A stretch of DNA of 64,000 nucleotides from an uncultured Microbacterium sp. Lineage in GTDB: Bacteria; Actinomycetota; Actinomycetes; Actinomycetales; Microbacteriaceae. The stretch spans positions 248,001 through 312,000 of the forward strand of contig NZ_CANLCY010000005.1 in the NCBI RefSeq assembly GCF_947489255.1. The letters are read 5' to 3'. The stretch's first letter is position 1; the number at the start of each line of letters is the position of its first letter. Under the pieces are notes generated by a model, which worked only from the letters and a program-made list of their open reading frames with translations, was not told the origin of the DNA and did not search any database. Shown here piece by piece: positions 51,336-59,234 of this stretch. The position numbers and the translations under genes are program-made.

Positions 51336-52497
51336 TTCGAACACAGAGGGACGGCGTGAGTGGATCGTCCCCGAGGTGGCGCGGGACTTCGTCGAATGGG
51401 ACGGCACGGCTGATTGTCCGGTCGTGCGCATTCCCGACCGATGGCCGGAGGTGGGGCCGACGGTTCCTCACATCCGAAGCCTCGTGTCGGAGGGGTTCGG
51501 GCTGCAGATCCAGGGGGTCTTCGATCTGGACCTGCTCGGCGAGAGTGCTTCGCGGCTGGAGGTCCTCTACCTTCCCGCAGGTCCGGACGTGCGGGGAGCG
51601 GACGTCTTGATGCGGATGACGGCGCTGCGATTTCTCCATAATCCGCTCTACGAAGCCGCATCCATGCCCGAGGTCGATCTCTCCCGACTCCCCAATCTGC
51701 GACACGTCAACATTCACAGTCCAAGGCTTCTCAGCGCCCTCGGAGCGCCCAACGTGGAGTGCGCACGCGCCGAGGTCCCCTCATTGACGTCGGCCACTCC
51801 GCTGTCTCCCTCAATCCGCTCAGCGGTCCTGATCGCTCCGAGAGTGGATTTCGAACACGTCGCTCGACACCTCACCAACGTGAAGTTCCTCTCACTCGTC
51901 GACTGCCGCCAGATCGACCTGTCGCCGATCCACCACCTCCGCGCGCTTGAAGAACTGGATCTCGTGAGCGTCCGTTCCATCGAGCACGCGGAGGCCCTGA
52001 GGGGCCTGCCAGCGCTCCGTCGCCTCACAATCGACGGCACGTCCAAAATGACCGGACTCCACAAGCTCCTCGACCTGCGTGTCGACAGCTTCTTGGGATA
52101 CGGCGCCGCGTTCGACGCGAACTTCGCCGCAGCGGCAAAGCGCAGGGACTGGACCGTCACGCCCGCCAAGAATGCCTCGCAGAGTCACTTCGATCTCATC
52201 GTCAGCGACGCCGGCCCGGTCGAGATTCATTTCACGGACTGGGAATGGCTCGCCGACATCATCGGTGATGACGAACAGGAACCGCCCTCCAGCTTCGAAC
52301 TCGAGGCCGCTCTCGAAAGTGCGATCGTCGAGCAGCCGGATCATCCTGCGCTGACATTCACCTTTGACTCAGAAGGAGATGCCTTGATCGCGCAGACGAT
52401 CGATGAGGGCAATGCGCTCCAACTGCTCGCGATCTGGGACCGCGTCCTCGCCGATCCCGCGGAACTGCGACGCCATCTGGCGAGCACCTTCAGTTGA
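51325..52497 (+). CDS. leucine-rich-repeat-like protein, probable orphan immunity gene
   Basis: 390 residues from GTG 51325 (GTG 51328 is equally possible). The middle contains irregular leucine-rich stretches: LEVLYLPAGPDVRGADVLMRMTALRFLHNPL, LPNLRHVNIHSP, VKFLSLVDCRQIDLSPIHHLRALEELDLVS, LPALRRLTIDG, each with an LxxLxL rhythm. The last 110 residues form a separate acidic domain (HFTDWEWLADIIGDDEQE). No signal peptide. Placement directly after RHS toxin debris suggests an immunity protein that outlived its toxin. Function otherwise unknown. Confidence 0.62.
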   Translation: MVCDSNTEGRREWIVPEVARDFVEWDGTADCPVVRIPDRWPEVGPTVPHIRSLVSEGFGLQIQGVFDLDLLGESASRLEVLYLPAGPDVRGADVLMRMTALRFLHNPLYEAASMPEVDLSRLPNLRHVNIHSPRLLSALGAPNVECARAEVPSLTSATPLSPSIRSAVLIAPRVDFEHVARHLTNVKFLSLVDCRQIDLSPIHHLRALEELDLVSVRSIEHAEALRGLPALRRLTIDGTSKMTGLHKLLDLRVDSFLGYGAAFDANFAAAAKRRDWTVTPAKNASQSHFDLIVSDAGPVEIHFTDWEWLADIIGDDEQEPPSSFELEAALESAIVEQPDHPALTFTFDSEGDALIAQTIDEGNALQLLAIWDRVLADPAELRRHLASTFS

Positions 52498-52599
52498 GCG
52501 TCGCGCGGGTATCTCGAAGTCGAACGTTTTGGCATTGACAATCCGAGCAGCGCCGCGAGTGTGTCCTCCGCAGCACGTCCTCGATGCGCCTGACCGCTC

Positions 52600-53019
52600 C
52601 TAAGTTCGCGAGTCGTCGAGCACTGCGGCGACCGCCTCGAGCTCGACGAGCTGGTCGTCGTAGCCCAGCACGGTGACACCCATCAGCGTGCTCGGCACGT
52701 CGTGCTCGCCGAACGCGTCGCGCACGACCTCCCAGGCCGCCACGAGGTCGGCCTGGCGGGCGGATGCCACGAGCACGCGCGTGCTGATCACGTCGGTGAG
52801 CTGCGCCCCGGCGTCGGCGAGCGCGGTCCGGAGATTCTCGACGCATCGAGCCGCCTGCGCGCGCACGTCGCCCACCGCGACGGTCGCGCCGTCGGCGTCC
52901 AGCGGGCACGAACCGGCCAGGAAGATGAGACGGGCGTCGGCGGGAGCGGTCGCGGCGTAGGCGTACTCGGCGACGCTCGACAGCGACGCCGAACGGATGA
53001 GGGTGACGGCCTTCGGCAT
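52600..53019 (-). CDS. RidA/YjgF family protein
   Basis: 139 residues. AYAATAPADARLIFLAGSCPLDADG and DVRAQAARCVENLRTALADAGAQLTDVISTRVLVA are the RidA core; the C-terminal STLMGVTVLGYDDQLVELEAVAA strand carries the Glu typical of the family, but the usual Arg in R-A-A/T-V is replaced (VPSTLMGV). RidA proteins hydrolyse reactive enamines/imines; the missing Arg makes canonical imine deaminase activity uncertain. GAGGGT lies six bases before the ATG. Confidence 0.82.
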   Translation of the reverse strand: MPKAVTLIRSASLSSVAEYAYAATAPADARLIFLAGSCPLDADGATVAVGDVRAQAARCVENLRTALADAGAQLTDVISTRVLVASARQADLVAAWEVVRDAFGEHDVPSTLMGVTVLGYDDQLVELEAVAAVLDDSRT

Positions 53020-53039
53020 CCGTCCACCCTCGCACGCCG

Positions 53040-53729
53040 CTAGGCCCAGCGGCGGCACCACTCGTACATGATCACCGCGGCGGCGGACGCGGCGTTGATG
53101 GAGCGGGTCGAGCCGTACTGCGTGATCTCCACGACGCCGGTGGCCACCGCGATCGCCTCGGGCGAGAGCCCCGGCCCCTCCTGGCCGAACAGCAGCACGC
53201 AGGACTCGGGAAGGTCGGCCCGGTCGATCGGAACCGAGCCGGCGACGTTGTCGACGGCGATCACCGGCAGCCCAGCTTCGCGCGCCCACGCGGCGAACGC
53301 CGCGACGTCCTCGTGATGGCGCACGTGCTGATAGCGGTCGGTCACCATGGCCCCACGCCGATTCCACCGCCGCTTGCCGACGATGTGCACCTCGGCCGCG
53401 AGGAACGCGTTGGCACTGCGCACGATCGTGCCGATGTTGAGGTCGTGCTGCCAGTTCTCGATCGCGACATGGAACGGATGCCGCCTGGCATCCAGATCCG
53501 CGACGATCGCGTCCATGCTCCAGTAGCGGTAGCCGTCGACGACGTTGCGGCGATCGCCCTCGGCGAGCAGCTCGGGGTCGTATCGCGGGTCGTCGGGCCA
53601 CTCCTCGGGGCCCCCGGGCCACGGTCCGACCCCGTGCGTCGGTGTCTGCGCGTCCTGCGCCGCGGACGGCGCGTCGCTGAACGAAGACCGGGCGTCGCGC
53701 GCCGGCGTCGGGTCGTCGGCATCCGTCAC
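53040..53729 (-). CDS. TrmH (SpoU) family RNA 2'-O-methyltransferase
   Basis: 229 residues. All three SPOUT motifs are present: NIGTIVRSANAFLAAEV (motif 1), LLFGQEGPGLSPEAI (motif 2) and SINAASAAAVIMYEW (motif 3). They bind SAM in the trefoil knot. The first 60 residues are polar and Pro/Asp-rich. The enzyme should methylate a ribose in tRNA or rRNA; the exact site cannot be read. GTG 53729 is set by TAGCCT six bases upstream. Confidence 0.9.
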   Translation of the reverse strand: MTDADDPTPARDARSSFSDAPSAAQDAQTPTHGVGPWPGGPEEWPDDPRYDPELLAEGDRRNVVDGYRYWSMDAIVADLDARRHPFHVAIENWQHDLNIGTIVRSANAFLAAEVHIVGKRRWNRRGAMVTDRYQHVRHHEDVAAFAAWAREAGLPVIAVDNVAGSVPIDRADLPESCVLLFGQEGPGLSPEAIAVATGVVEITQYGSTRSINAASAAAVIMYEWCRRWA

Positions 53730-53735
53730 CGATCC

Positions 53736-53741
53736 AGGCTA
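53736..53741 (-). promoter_or_regulatory. -10 box, leaderless start of the TrmH gene
   Basis: TAGCCT on the minus strand, six bases before GTG 53729. Confidence 0.5.
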
Positions 53742-54093
53742 TCCGCGTGCGACGCCGCGCCGCCGCACGGCGCGGGCCGGCGAAGGCCTGGCTGGGCCGG
53801 TGAGGGCGCGGTGCGGGCCGGCGAGAGCACGGCGCGGGCCGACGCGGCGCAGGCGGACGCGCCGCAGGCGGACGCGGCGCGAGCGGGCGAGAGCACGGCG
53901 CGGTCGACGCGGCACGGCGGACACCGCGCGGGTCGGCGAGAGCGCGGTGCGGACCGGCGCGGCACCGGCGGACGCGAGGCGGACGGGCGGGCGGGCGGGC
54001 GAGAGCACACGGCCGGCACGAGAGCACATGCTCGTGCAGCCGCGCAACGTGTGCGGTGGGACGGATCGGGTGGCCTCACGTCCATCTCGACCG
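53742..54093. repeat. G+C-rich low-complexity intergenic region
   Basis: From 53755 to about 54010 the sequence is made of repeating GCGGGCCGGCGAGAGCACGG-like and CGGACGCG-like words. No gene was identified in this stretch of about 350 bases between the TrmH gene and mntH. Confidence 0.5.
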
Positions 54094-54137
54094 TTTTCGG
54101 GTACCCGAAAAATATGTACTATTTCGGCATGCCGAAA
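54094..54137 (+). promoter_or_regulatory. mntH promoter with two perfect MntR-type palindromes
   Basis: TTTTCGGGTACCCGAAAA (54094-54111) and TTTCGGCATGCCGAAA (54122-54137) are perfect palindromes sharing TTTCGG-N4-CCGAAA, the form of DtxR/MntR operators. The -10 TACTAT is at 54117-54122 and the -35 position (54094-54099) lies in the first box. The second box contains the ATG at 54129, so the start codon is part of the operator. Confidence 0.8.
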
Positions 54138-55583
54138 ACCCTGGATGCCGTGGACCGTCGCCACGCTCCCGGGCGTGCTCTCTGGCTGCTGGGGCCGGCG
54201 ATGGTCGCGGGAGTGGCGTACCTCGACCCCGGCAACGTCGCCAGCAACATGACCGCCGGTGCGACCTTCGGGTATCTGCTGGTCTGGGTGGTGGTGCTCG
54301 GCAACGTCATAGCCTGGTTGATCCAGTACCTCTCCGCGAAGCTCGGCATCGTCACCGGTGAGAGCCTCCCGCAGATCCTCGGTCGGCGGATGCGGCGCCC
54401 CGCCGCTCGGCGCCTCTACTGGCTCCAGGCCGAGGCGGTCGCGATGGCCACCGACGTCGCCGAGGTCATCGGCGGGGCCGTCGCGCTGCATCTGCTCTTC
54501 GGCGTCCCCCTGGTGTGGGGAGGGACGATCACCGGCGTGGTGTCGATGGGCCTGCTGCTCATCCAGACGCGCCGCGGGGCGCGTGCCTTCGAAACGGTGC
54601 TCATCGGGATGCTCGTGATCATCGCCGTGGGCTTCTCGTTCGGGCTGCTGATCGCCCCTCCCGACCCGGCAGGCGTGGCCGCGGGCCTCGTGCCGCGCTT
54701 CGAGGGGTCCACCTCGGTGCTGCTGGCCGCCTCGATCCTCGGCGCCACGATCATGCCGCACGCCATCTACGCGCACTCGGCGCTCGCCCGCGATCGCTTC
54801 GCTCCGGATGCCACGGGCATGACGACGGGTGCGACTCCGACACCCGTCCGCGCGGGGGGAGCCCTCGCGTCCGGGGAAGACGCCCCCGGGAGAGGCGCGC
54901 CCGGGGAAGACGCCCCCGGGAGAGGCGCGCCCGGTGGGGACGCTCTCAGCGAGGACGGGCCCGGCGCAGACGCGCCCGGAGCAGGAACGCCCGCCGCGCG
55001 CACCGCGCTCGAGCAGGCCCGGGGGATCTCCACCGCGAGGCTGCTGCGCGCGACCCGGTGGGACGTCACCATCGCCCTCGCCGTCGCGGGCACGGTCAAC
55101 CTCGCGATCCTGCTCCTCGCCGCCGCCAACCTCGCCGGCGTCGACGGCACCGACAGCCTCGAGGGTGCCTACGCGGCGCTCCGCGACGGGCTCGGGCCGC
55201 TGGTCGCGACGCTCTTCGCCGTCGGGCTTCTCGCCAGCGGCCTCGCCTCGACGTCGGTCGGCGCCTACGCCGGCGCCGAGATCATGCACGGACTGCTGCG
55301 CGCCCGCATCCCGCTGGTCGTCCGCCGCCTCGTCACTCTCGTGCCCGCGCTGGGGATCCTGGGACTCGGCGTCGACCCCACCCTCGCGCTGGTCCTGAGC
55401 CAGGTCGTCCTGTCATTCGGCATCCCGTTCGCCCTCATCCCGCTCGTCGCGCTGACCGCCCGCGCCGACGTGCTCGGCCGACACCGCAACAGCCGCGCGA
55501 CCACGATCGCCGGGGTGCTGGCATCCGCGTTCTTGATCACCCTCAATGTCGTGCTCCTGTGGCTGGTGTTCACCGGCGGATAG
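54129..55583 (+). CDS. mntH: NRAMP-family Mn2+/Fe2+ transporter
   Basis: 484 residues. The metal-site motif of helix 1 is intact (VAYLDPGNVASN: Asp-Pro-Gly-Asn), and helix 6 has ASILGATIMPHAIYAHSAL (Met and His of the M-P-H motif). About eleven helices. Between helices 6 and 7 there is an unusual hydrophilic insert of about 65 residues (residues 233-300) made of GEDAPGRGAP repeats. The ATG at 54129 lies six bases after TACTAT; an alternative at 54114 would add MYYFG. Followed by mntR nine bases later, so metal uptake and its repressor are coexpressed. Confidence 0.93.
   Translation: MPKTLDAVDRRHAPGRALWLLGPAMVAGVAYLDPGNVASNMTAGATFGYLLVWVVVLGNVIAWLIQYLSAKLGIVTGESLPQILGRRMRRPAARRLYWLQAEAVAMATDVAEVIGGAVALHLLFGVPLVWGGTITGVVSMGLLLIQTRRGARAFETVLIGMLVIIAVGFSFGLLIAPPDPAGVAAGLVPRFEGSTSVLLAASILGATIMPHAIYAHSALARDRFAPDATGMTTGATPTPVRAGGALASGEDAPGRGAPGEDAPGRGAPGGDALSEDGPGADAPGAGTPAARTALEQARGISTARLLRATRWDVTIALAVAGTVNLAILLLAAANLAGVDGTDSLEGAYAALRDGLGPLVATLFAVGLLASGLASTSVGAYAGAEIMHGLLRARIPLVVRRLVTLVPALGILGLGVDPTLALVLSQVVLSFGIPFALIPLVALTARADVLGRHRNSRATTIAGVLASAFLITLNVVLLWLVFTGG
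54871..54930 (+). repeat. perfect 30-bp tandem duplication inside mntH
   Basis: Units 54871-54900 and 54901-54930 are identical, and a degenerate third copy follows. Each encodes ten residues (SGEDAPGRGA frame), so copy number can change without breaking the frame. Confidence 0.85.
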
Positions 55584-55586
55584 GCT
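55581..55586 (+). promoter_or_regulatory. -10 box, leaderless start of mntR
   Basis: TAGGCT overlaps the last codons and stop of mntH (TAG at 55581) and lies six bases before GTG 55593; mntR may have its own promoter besides read-through. Confidence 0.45.
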
Positions 55587-55592
55587 GACGGC

Positions 55593-56228
55593 GTGGAATC
55601 GCCCGTGGCCGACGACTATCTCAAGGCGATCTACCACCACACCGAGTGGCAGGACTCCCCGATCACGCCCTCGCAGCTCGCCGGCGTGCTGAGCCTCGCC
55701 CCCTCGAGCGTCACCGAGATGGTGAAGAAGCTCGCCGCGCAGGGCCTGGTGACGCATCGCCCCTACGGCCCCGTGTCCCTGACCGAAGCCGGGCGACGGC
55801 GTGCCGCGGGAGTGATCCGCCGTCACCGCCTCATCGAGACCTGGCTCGTGCGCGAGTACGCCTACGCGTGGGACGAGGTGCACGACGAAGCCGAGGTGCT
55901 CGAGCACGCCCTCAGCGACCGGCTCCTCGAGGGCATCGACGAGCGTCTGGGCCGCCCCCGCTTCGACCCGCACGGAGATGCCATCCCGGATGCCGACGGT
56001 GCGGTGCACCGCGAACCCTTCGTCCTGCTCGCGGAGGCTCCGGCCGGGCACGCGGGCCGCGTGCTGCGGGTGAGCGATCGCGACCCCGAACTGCTGCGCG
56101 CCCTGGTCGAGCGGGGGATCGACGTCGGGCACGAGCTCGAGGTCGTCTCCGACGACGTCGTCCGCGCCGACGGCGTGGAGATGTCGCTGCCGGCGGGTGC
56201 GGGCGGATCGGTCTGGCTCACGCGCTGA
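55593..56228 (+). CDS. mntR: DtxR-family metal-dependent repressor, MntR-like
   Basis: 211 residues. The DNA-binding winged helix covers residues 5-65 (DDYLKAIYHHTEW, TPSQLAGVLSLAPSSVTEMVKKLAAQGLV). The dimerisation/metal domain has RRHRLIETWLVREYAYAWDEVHDEAEVLEHALSDRLLEGID, with the His/Glu ligand pattern of the family. The C-terminal domain (about 135-211) is SH3-like (DPELLRALVERGIDVGHELEVV). Metal-loaded MntR should bind the two TTTCGG-N4-CCGAAA boxes before mntH. Mn2+ specificity is inferred from the neighbour, not from ligand residues. Confidence 0.88.
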   Translation: MESPVADDYLKAIYHHTEWQDSPITPSQLAGVLSLAPSSVTEMVKKLAAQGLVTHRPYGPVSLTEAGRRRAAGVIRRHRLIETWLVREYAYAWDEVHDEAEVLEHALSDRLLEGIDERLGRPRFDPHGDAIPDADGAVHREPFVLLAEAPAGHAGRVLRVSDRDPELLRALVERGIDVGHELEVVSDDVVRADGVEMSLPAGAGGSVWLTR

Positions 56229-56362
56229 CGCGATCGGCCGCGGGGGCCGGCGACGGAACCGGCGTATCGAGGCGGCTCGCGCGCTGACGTGGTCGGCCGC
56301 GCGCGCCGGCGCGTCGATCGCTTCCGCTCACGCGCTGACGCGATCGGCCGCGCGCGCCGGCG
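56217..56362. repeat. three copies of a G+C-rich unit shared by the ends of mntR and ctpE
   Basis: A CGCGCTGACGCGATCGGCCG unit occurs at about 56221, 56280 (one or two changes) and 56331. The first copy contains the mntR stop codon and the last encodes, on the other strand, the final residues of ctpE, so both converging genes end inside copies of one repeat. Confidence 0.7.
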
Positions 56363-59192
56363 ACGCGTCACCGCGGAACCATCGGCGGGCCCGAGCGGGA
56401 ACCCACATCGCCGCGATCACCGCCACGGCGGCGACGAGGGCGACGACGAGGACGGGGTCGAGTTCGGTCAGGACCATCGCCGCGGCCTGCAGAGCGACCA
56501 GCACGGCGAGGTACACCGTCAGCAGGGTGCGCGCGAGGGAGCTGCCCCGCGACAGCGCCGACCCGCCGGCGATCGTGAGGAGCCCGAGCAGCACCGTCGC
56601 CGCGCCCACGAGCGACACCGGCAGCACGAGGTCGGGCGTCACGGAGTAGCGCGCCAACAGGACGACGATGCCCAGAGCGGTGTTGAGCAGACCGCCGAGA
56701 TAGACGAGCACGATGGCCGCCGTGACCACGGCGGGTCGTCGGGGCGCCTCGCCGGCGATCCCGCCCACCCCGCCGGACACCCCGGCGAGCGAACGCCGCA
56801 CGAACCGTCGGTGCGCGAACCGCACCGCTTCGATCGCTCCGAGCGCGAGCACGACCACCAGGGTCACGAGGGTCGCACCGTCGTCGCCCGGGTCCTGCAG
56901 CTGGAAGAAATCCCCGAGCGGCGGCACGGTGAAGATCGCGGTGAGCGCGATGAACATCGCCCCGATCACCACCACCTTCACGCGCGTGACCGGACGCGAC
57001 AGCACCGTGAGCACCCACAGCGCGACGATCGCCAGGATGATCGTCGCGCCCGTGCGCAGCTGCGCGGTCTCCAGACCGAGCTGCATCGCGACCCGCGTGT
57101 AGACGGTGAGGGAGACGGCGATCACGAGACCGGCGGGGATGGCGAAACTGAGCGAGCGGCGCAGGAACCCCGGCACGTAGCGCTGGGCGTTCGGCAGCAG
57201 CGCCAGGAAGAACGCCGGGATGCCGATGGTCAGCCCGTCGGTGATCGACAGTTGCCGCGGCAGGAACGGGAACTCCATCACGAGGATGCCGAACAGCACC
57301 GCCAGCCCTGTCGCGTAGACGGTCTTGGTGAGGAACAGCATCGACACGCGCTCGATGTTGGCGATCACCTGACGGCCCTCCGCGACCACCGACGGCAGGT
57401 GCGAGAAGCGTCCGTCGAGCAGCACGAGGCGGGCCACGGCCTTGGTGGCCGCCGCCCCGGAGTTCATCGCGATACCGATGTCGGCGGTCTTGATGGCCAG
57501 GGCGTCGTTGACCCCGTCGCCTGTCATCGCCACGACGTGCCCGCGCGCCTGGAGCGCGGTGACCATGCGCTTCTTCTGGTCGGGCGTGACACGACCGAAC
57601 ACGGTGTGCTGCTCGAGCACGGCGCCCAGCTCACCATCGTCGTCGGGGAGGCGGCGCGCGTCGTATCCCTCGTCGACATCGAGACCGACCTCGCGCGCGA
57701 TCGCCGCGACCGTGCGGGGGTTGTCGCCCGAGATGACCCGCACGCCGACGCCCTGGTCTCGGAAGTACGCCAGCGCCTCGGCGGCATCCGGACGCACCGC
57801 CTCCACGAAGGTCAGCACGGCCACCGCCGAGACACCGGCGGGCAGTCGCTCCGCGTCGACCTCGGAGTCCGACAGCGGCACGTCCGCGTGCCCGAGCACG
57901 AGGGTCCGCCGACCCGACGACGCCAACCGGGTGACGGCGGCCCCCAACTCTCCGTTCGGATCGGTCGCGGCGTCGCCGAAGACCATCTCCGGGGCGCCGA
58001 GCACCCAGGTGCCCTCGGCGCCGCCGTCGAACGAGACCGCGCTCCACTTGCGGGCCGACGAGAACGGGATGCGACGCGCCACCGAGAGGGGGATGCCGAC
58101 GGGGAACGGATCGCGCAGGCACTGCGCGGTGGCGTTGGCGTCGGGAGCGGCCCCGTACCAGGCGAGCACGTCGGTCCATCCGGACGCCTCGGACAGGGCG
58201 AGCGCGTCGTCGAAGCGGATCTCACCCGCGGTGAGCGTTCCGGTCTTGTCGAGGCAGATGACGTCGACCCGCGCGAGTCCCTCCACCGCGGGCAACTCGT
58301 TGACGAGCACCTTCTGCCCCGCGAGCCGCGCCGCGCCGACCGCGAAGGCGATCGAGGTCATGAGCACGAGCCCGAGCGGGATCATGGCGGTGAGGGCGGC
58401 GATGGTGTTCACGACCGCCTGCGACCACGTGCCCTGCTGCCAGGCCTGCACCCAGCCGCCGGCCACCATCATCTGGGCGTTGAGCACGAGCAGGCCGATC
58501 GGCCCGATCCCCCACCCGACCCACCGCAGGACGCGGTCGATGGAGGTGCGAAGTTCGCTCGACACGAGCTGGAAGCGCTTCGCCTCGGCGGCGAAGGTGT
58601 TCGCGTACGATTCCGCGCCCACGCGGGCGACGCGCGCCGCTCCCTCGCCGGCCACCACGATCGACCCCGACAGCACCTCGTCGTCGATCCGTTTGTCGAC
58701 GGCATCCGATTCTCCGGTGAGCATCGACTCGTCGACCTGCAGGGCCTGCGTGGACACCACGACCGCGTCGGCGGCGATCTGATCGCCCGCGCGCAGCACG
58801 AGTACGTCGTCGCGCACCACCTCGGGTGGCGCGATCTCGGCATCCGCCCCGTCGCGCCGCACGCGCGCCCGGGGCGCGTTGAGCAGGGCGAGGCGGTCGA
58901 GAGCCGCTTTCGCGCGGAACTCCTGGACGCACCCGATCACCGCGTTCGACAACGCGGCCACGCCGAACAACGCGTCCTGCCACCGCCCCAGCAGCAGGAG
59001 CACGATGAAGCAGGCCCCCACGATCCCGTTGAAGAGCGTGAAGACGTTCGCCCGCACGATGTTCCACGCGCTTCGACTGGTGTCGGCCGTGAAGGCGTTG
59101 GTCTGCCCCGCCGACACGCGTTCGGCGACCTCGGCCGAGCTCAGACCGACGACGTCGAGGGCAGTGCGGTCGCCACCTGTCGCCTGCTCCAT
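56328..59192 (-). CDS. ctpE: CtpE-like P-type cation ATPase with extra C-terminal membrane domain
   Basis: 954 residues. P-type ATPase motifs: TGE in MLTGESDAVDK, phosphorylation site CLDKTGTLT, KWSAVSF (nucleotide domain), TGDGVNDALAIKTADIG hinge. It follows mycobacterial CtpE, a Ca2+ ATPase, closely in LSSAEVAERVSAGQTNAF, the VNELPAVEGLARVDVI segment and FLTKTVYATGLAVLFG. CtpE proteins are near 800 residues. Here about 135 residues are added after residue 810: a linker (SGGVGGIAGEAPRRP), four helices and a basic end. Ca2+ as substrate is inferred from similarity. TACAGT lies six bases before the ATG. Confidence 0.85.
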   Translation of the reverse strand: MEQATGGDRTALDVVGLSSAEVAERVSAGQTNAFTADTSRSAWNIVRANVFTLFNGIVGACFIVLLLLGRWQDALFGVAALSNAVIGCVQEFRAKAALDRLALLNAPRARVRRDGADAEIAPPEVVRDDVLVLRAGDQIAADAVVVSTQALQVDESMLTGESDAVDKRIDDEVLSGSIVVAGEGAARVARVGAESYANTFAAEAKRFQLVSSELRTSIDRVLRWVGWGIGPIGLLVLNAQMMVAGGWVQAWQQGTWSQAVVNTIAALTAMIPLGLVLMTSIAFAVGAARLAGQKVLVNELPAVEGLARVDVICLDKTGTLTAGEIRFDDALALSEASGWTDVLAWYGAAPDANATAQCLRDPFPVGIPLSVARRIPFSSARKWSAVSFDGGAEGTWVLGAPEMVFGDAATDPNGELGAAVTRLASSGRRTLVLGHADVPLSDSEVDAERLPAGVSAVAVLTFVEAVRPDAAEALAYFRDQGVGVRVISGDNPRTVAAIAREVGLDVDEGYDARRLPDDDGELGAVLEQHTVFGRVTPDQKKRMVTALQARGHVVAMTGDGVNDALAIKTADIGIAMNSGAAATKAVARLVLLDGRFSHLPSVVAEGRQVIANIERVSMLFLTKTVYATGLAVLFGILVMEFPFLPRQLSITDGLTIGIPAFFLALLPNAQRYVPGFLRRSLSFAIPAGLVIAVSLTVYTRVAMQLGLETAQLRTGATIILAIVALWVLTVLSRPVTRVKVVVIGAMFIALTAIFTVPPLGDFFQLQDPGDDGATLVTLVVVLALGAIEAVRFAHRRFVRRSLAGVSGGVGGIAGEAPRRPAVVTAAIVLVYLGGLLNTALGIVVLLARYSVTPDLVLPVSLVGAATVLLGLLTIAGGSALSRGSSLARTLLTVYLAVLVALQAAAMVLTELDPVLVVALVAAVAVIAAMWVPARARRWFRGDASPARAADRVSA

Positions 59193-59198
59193 GCGCTC

Positions 59199-59204
59199 AC
59201 TGTA
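59199..59204 (-). promoter_or_regulatory. -10 box, leaderless start of ctpE
   Basis: TACAGT on the minus strand, six bases before ATG 59192. Confidence 0.5.
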
Positions 59205-59234
59205 GAGCCAGCCGCCGACATCGCGGGAGGAGTC

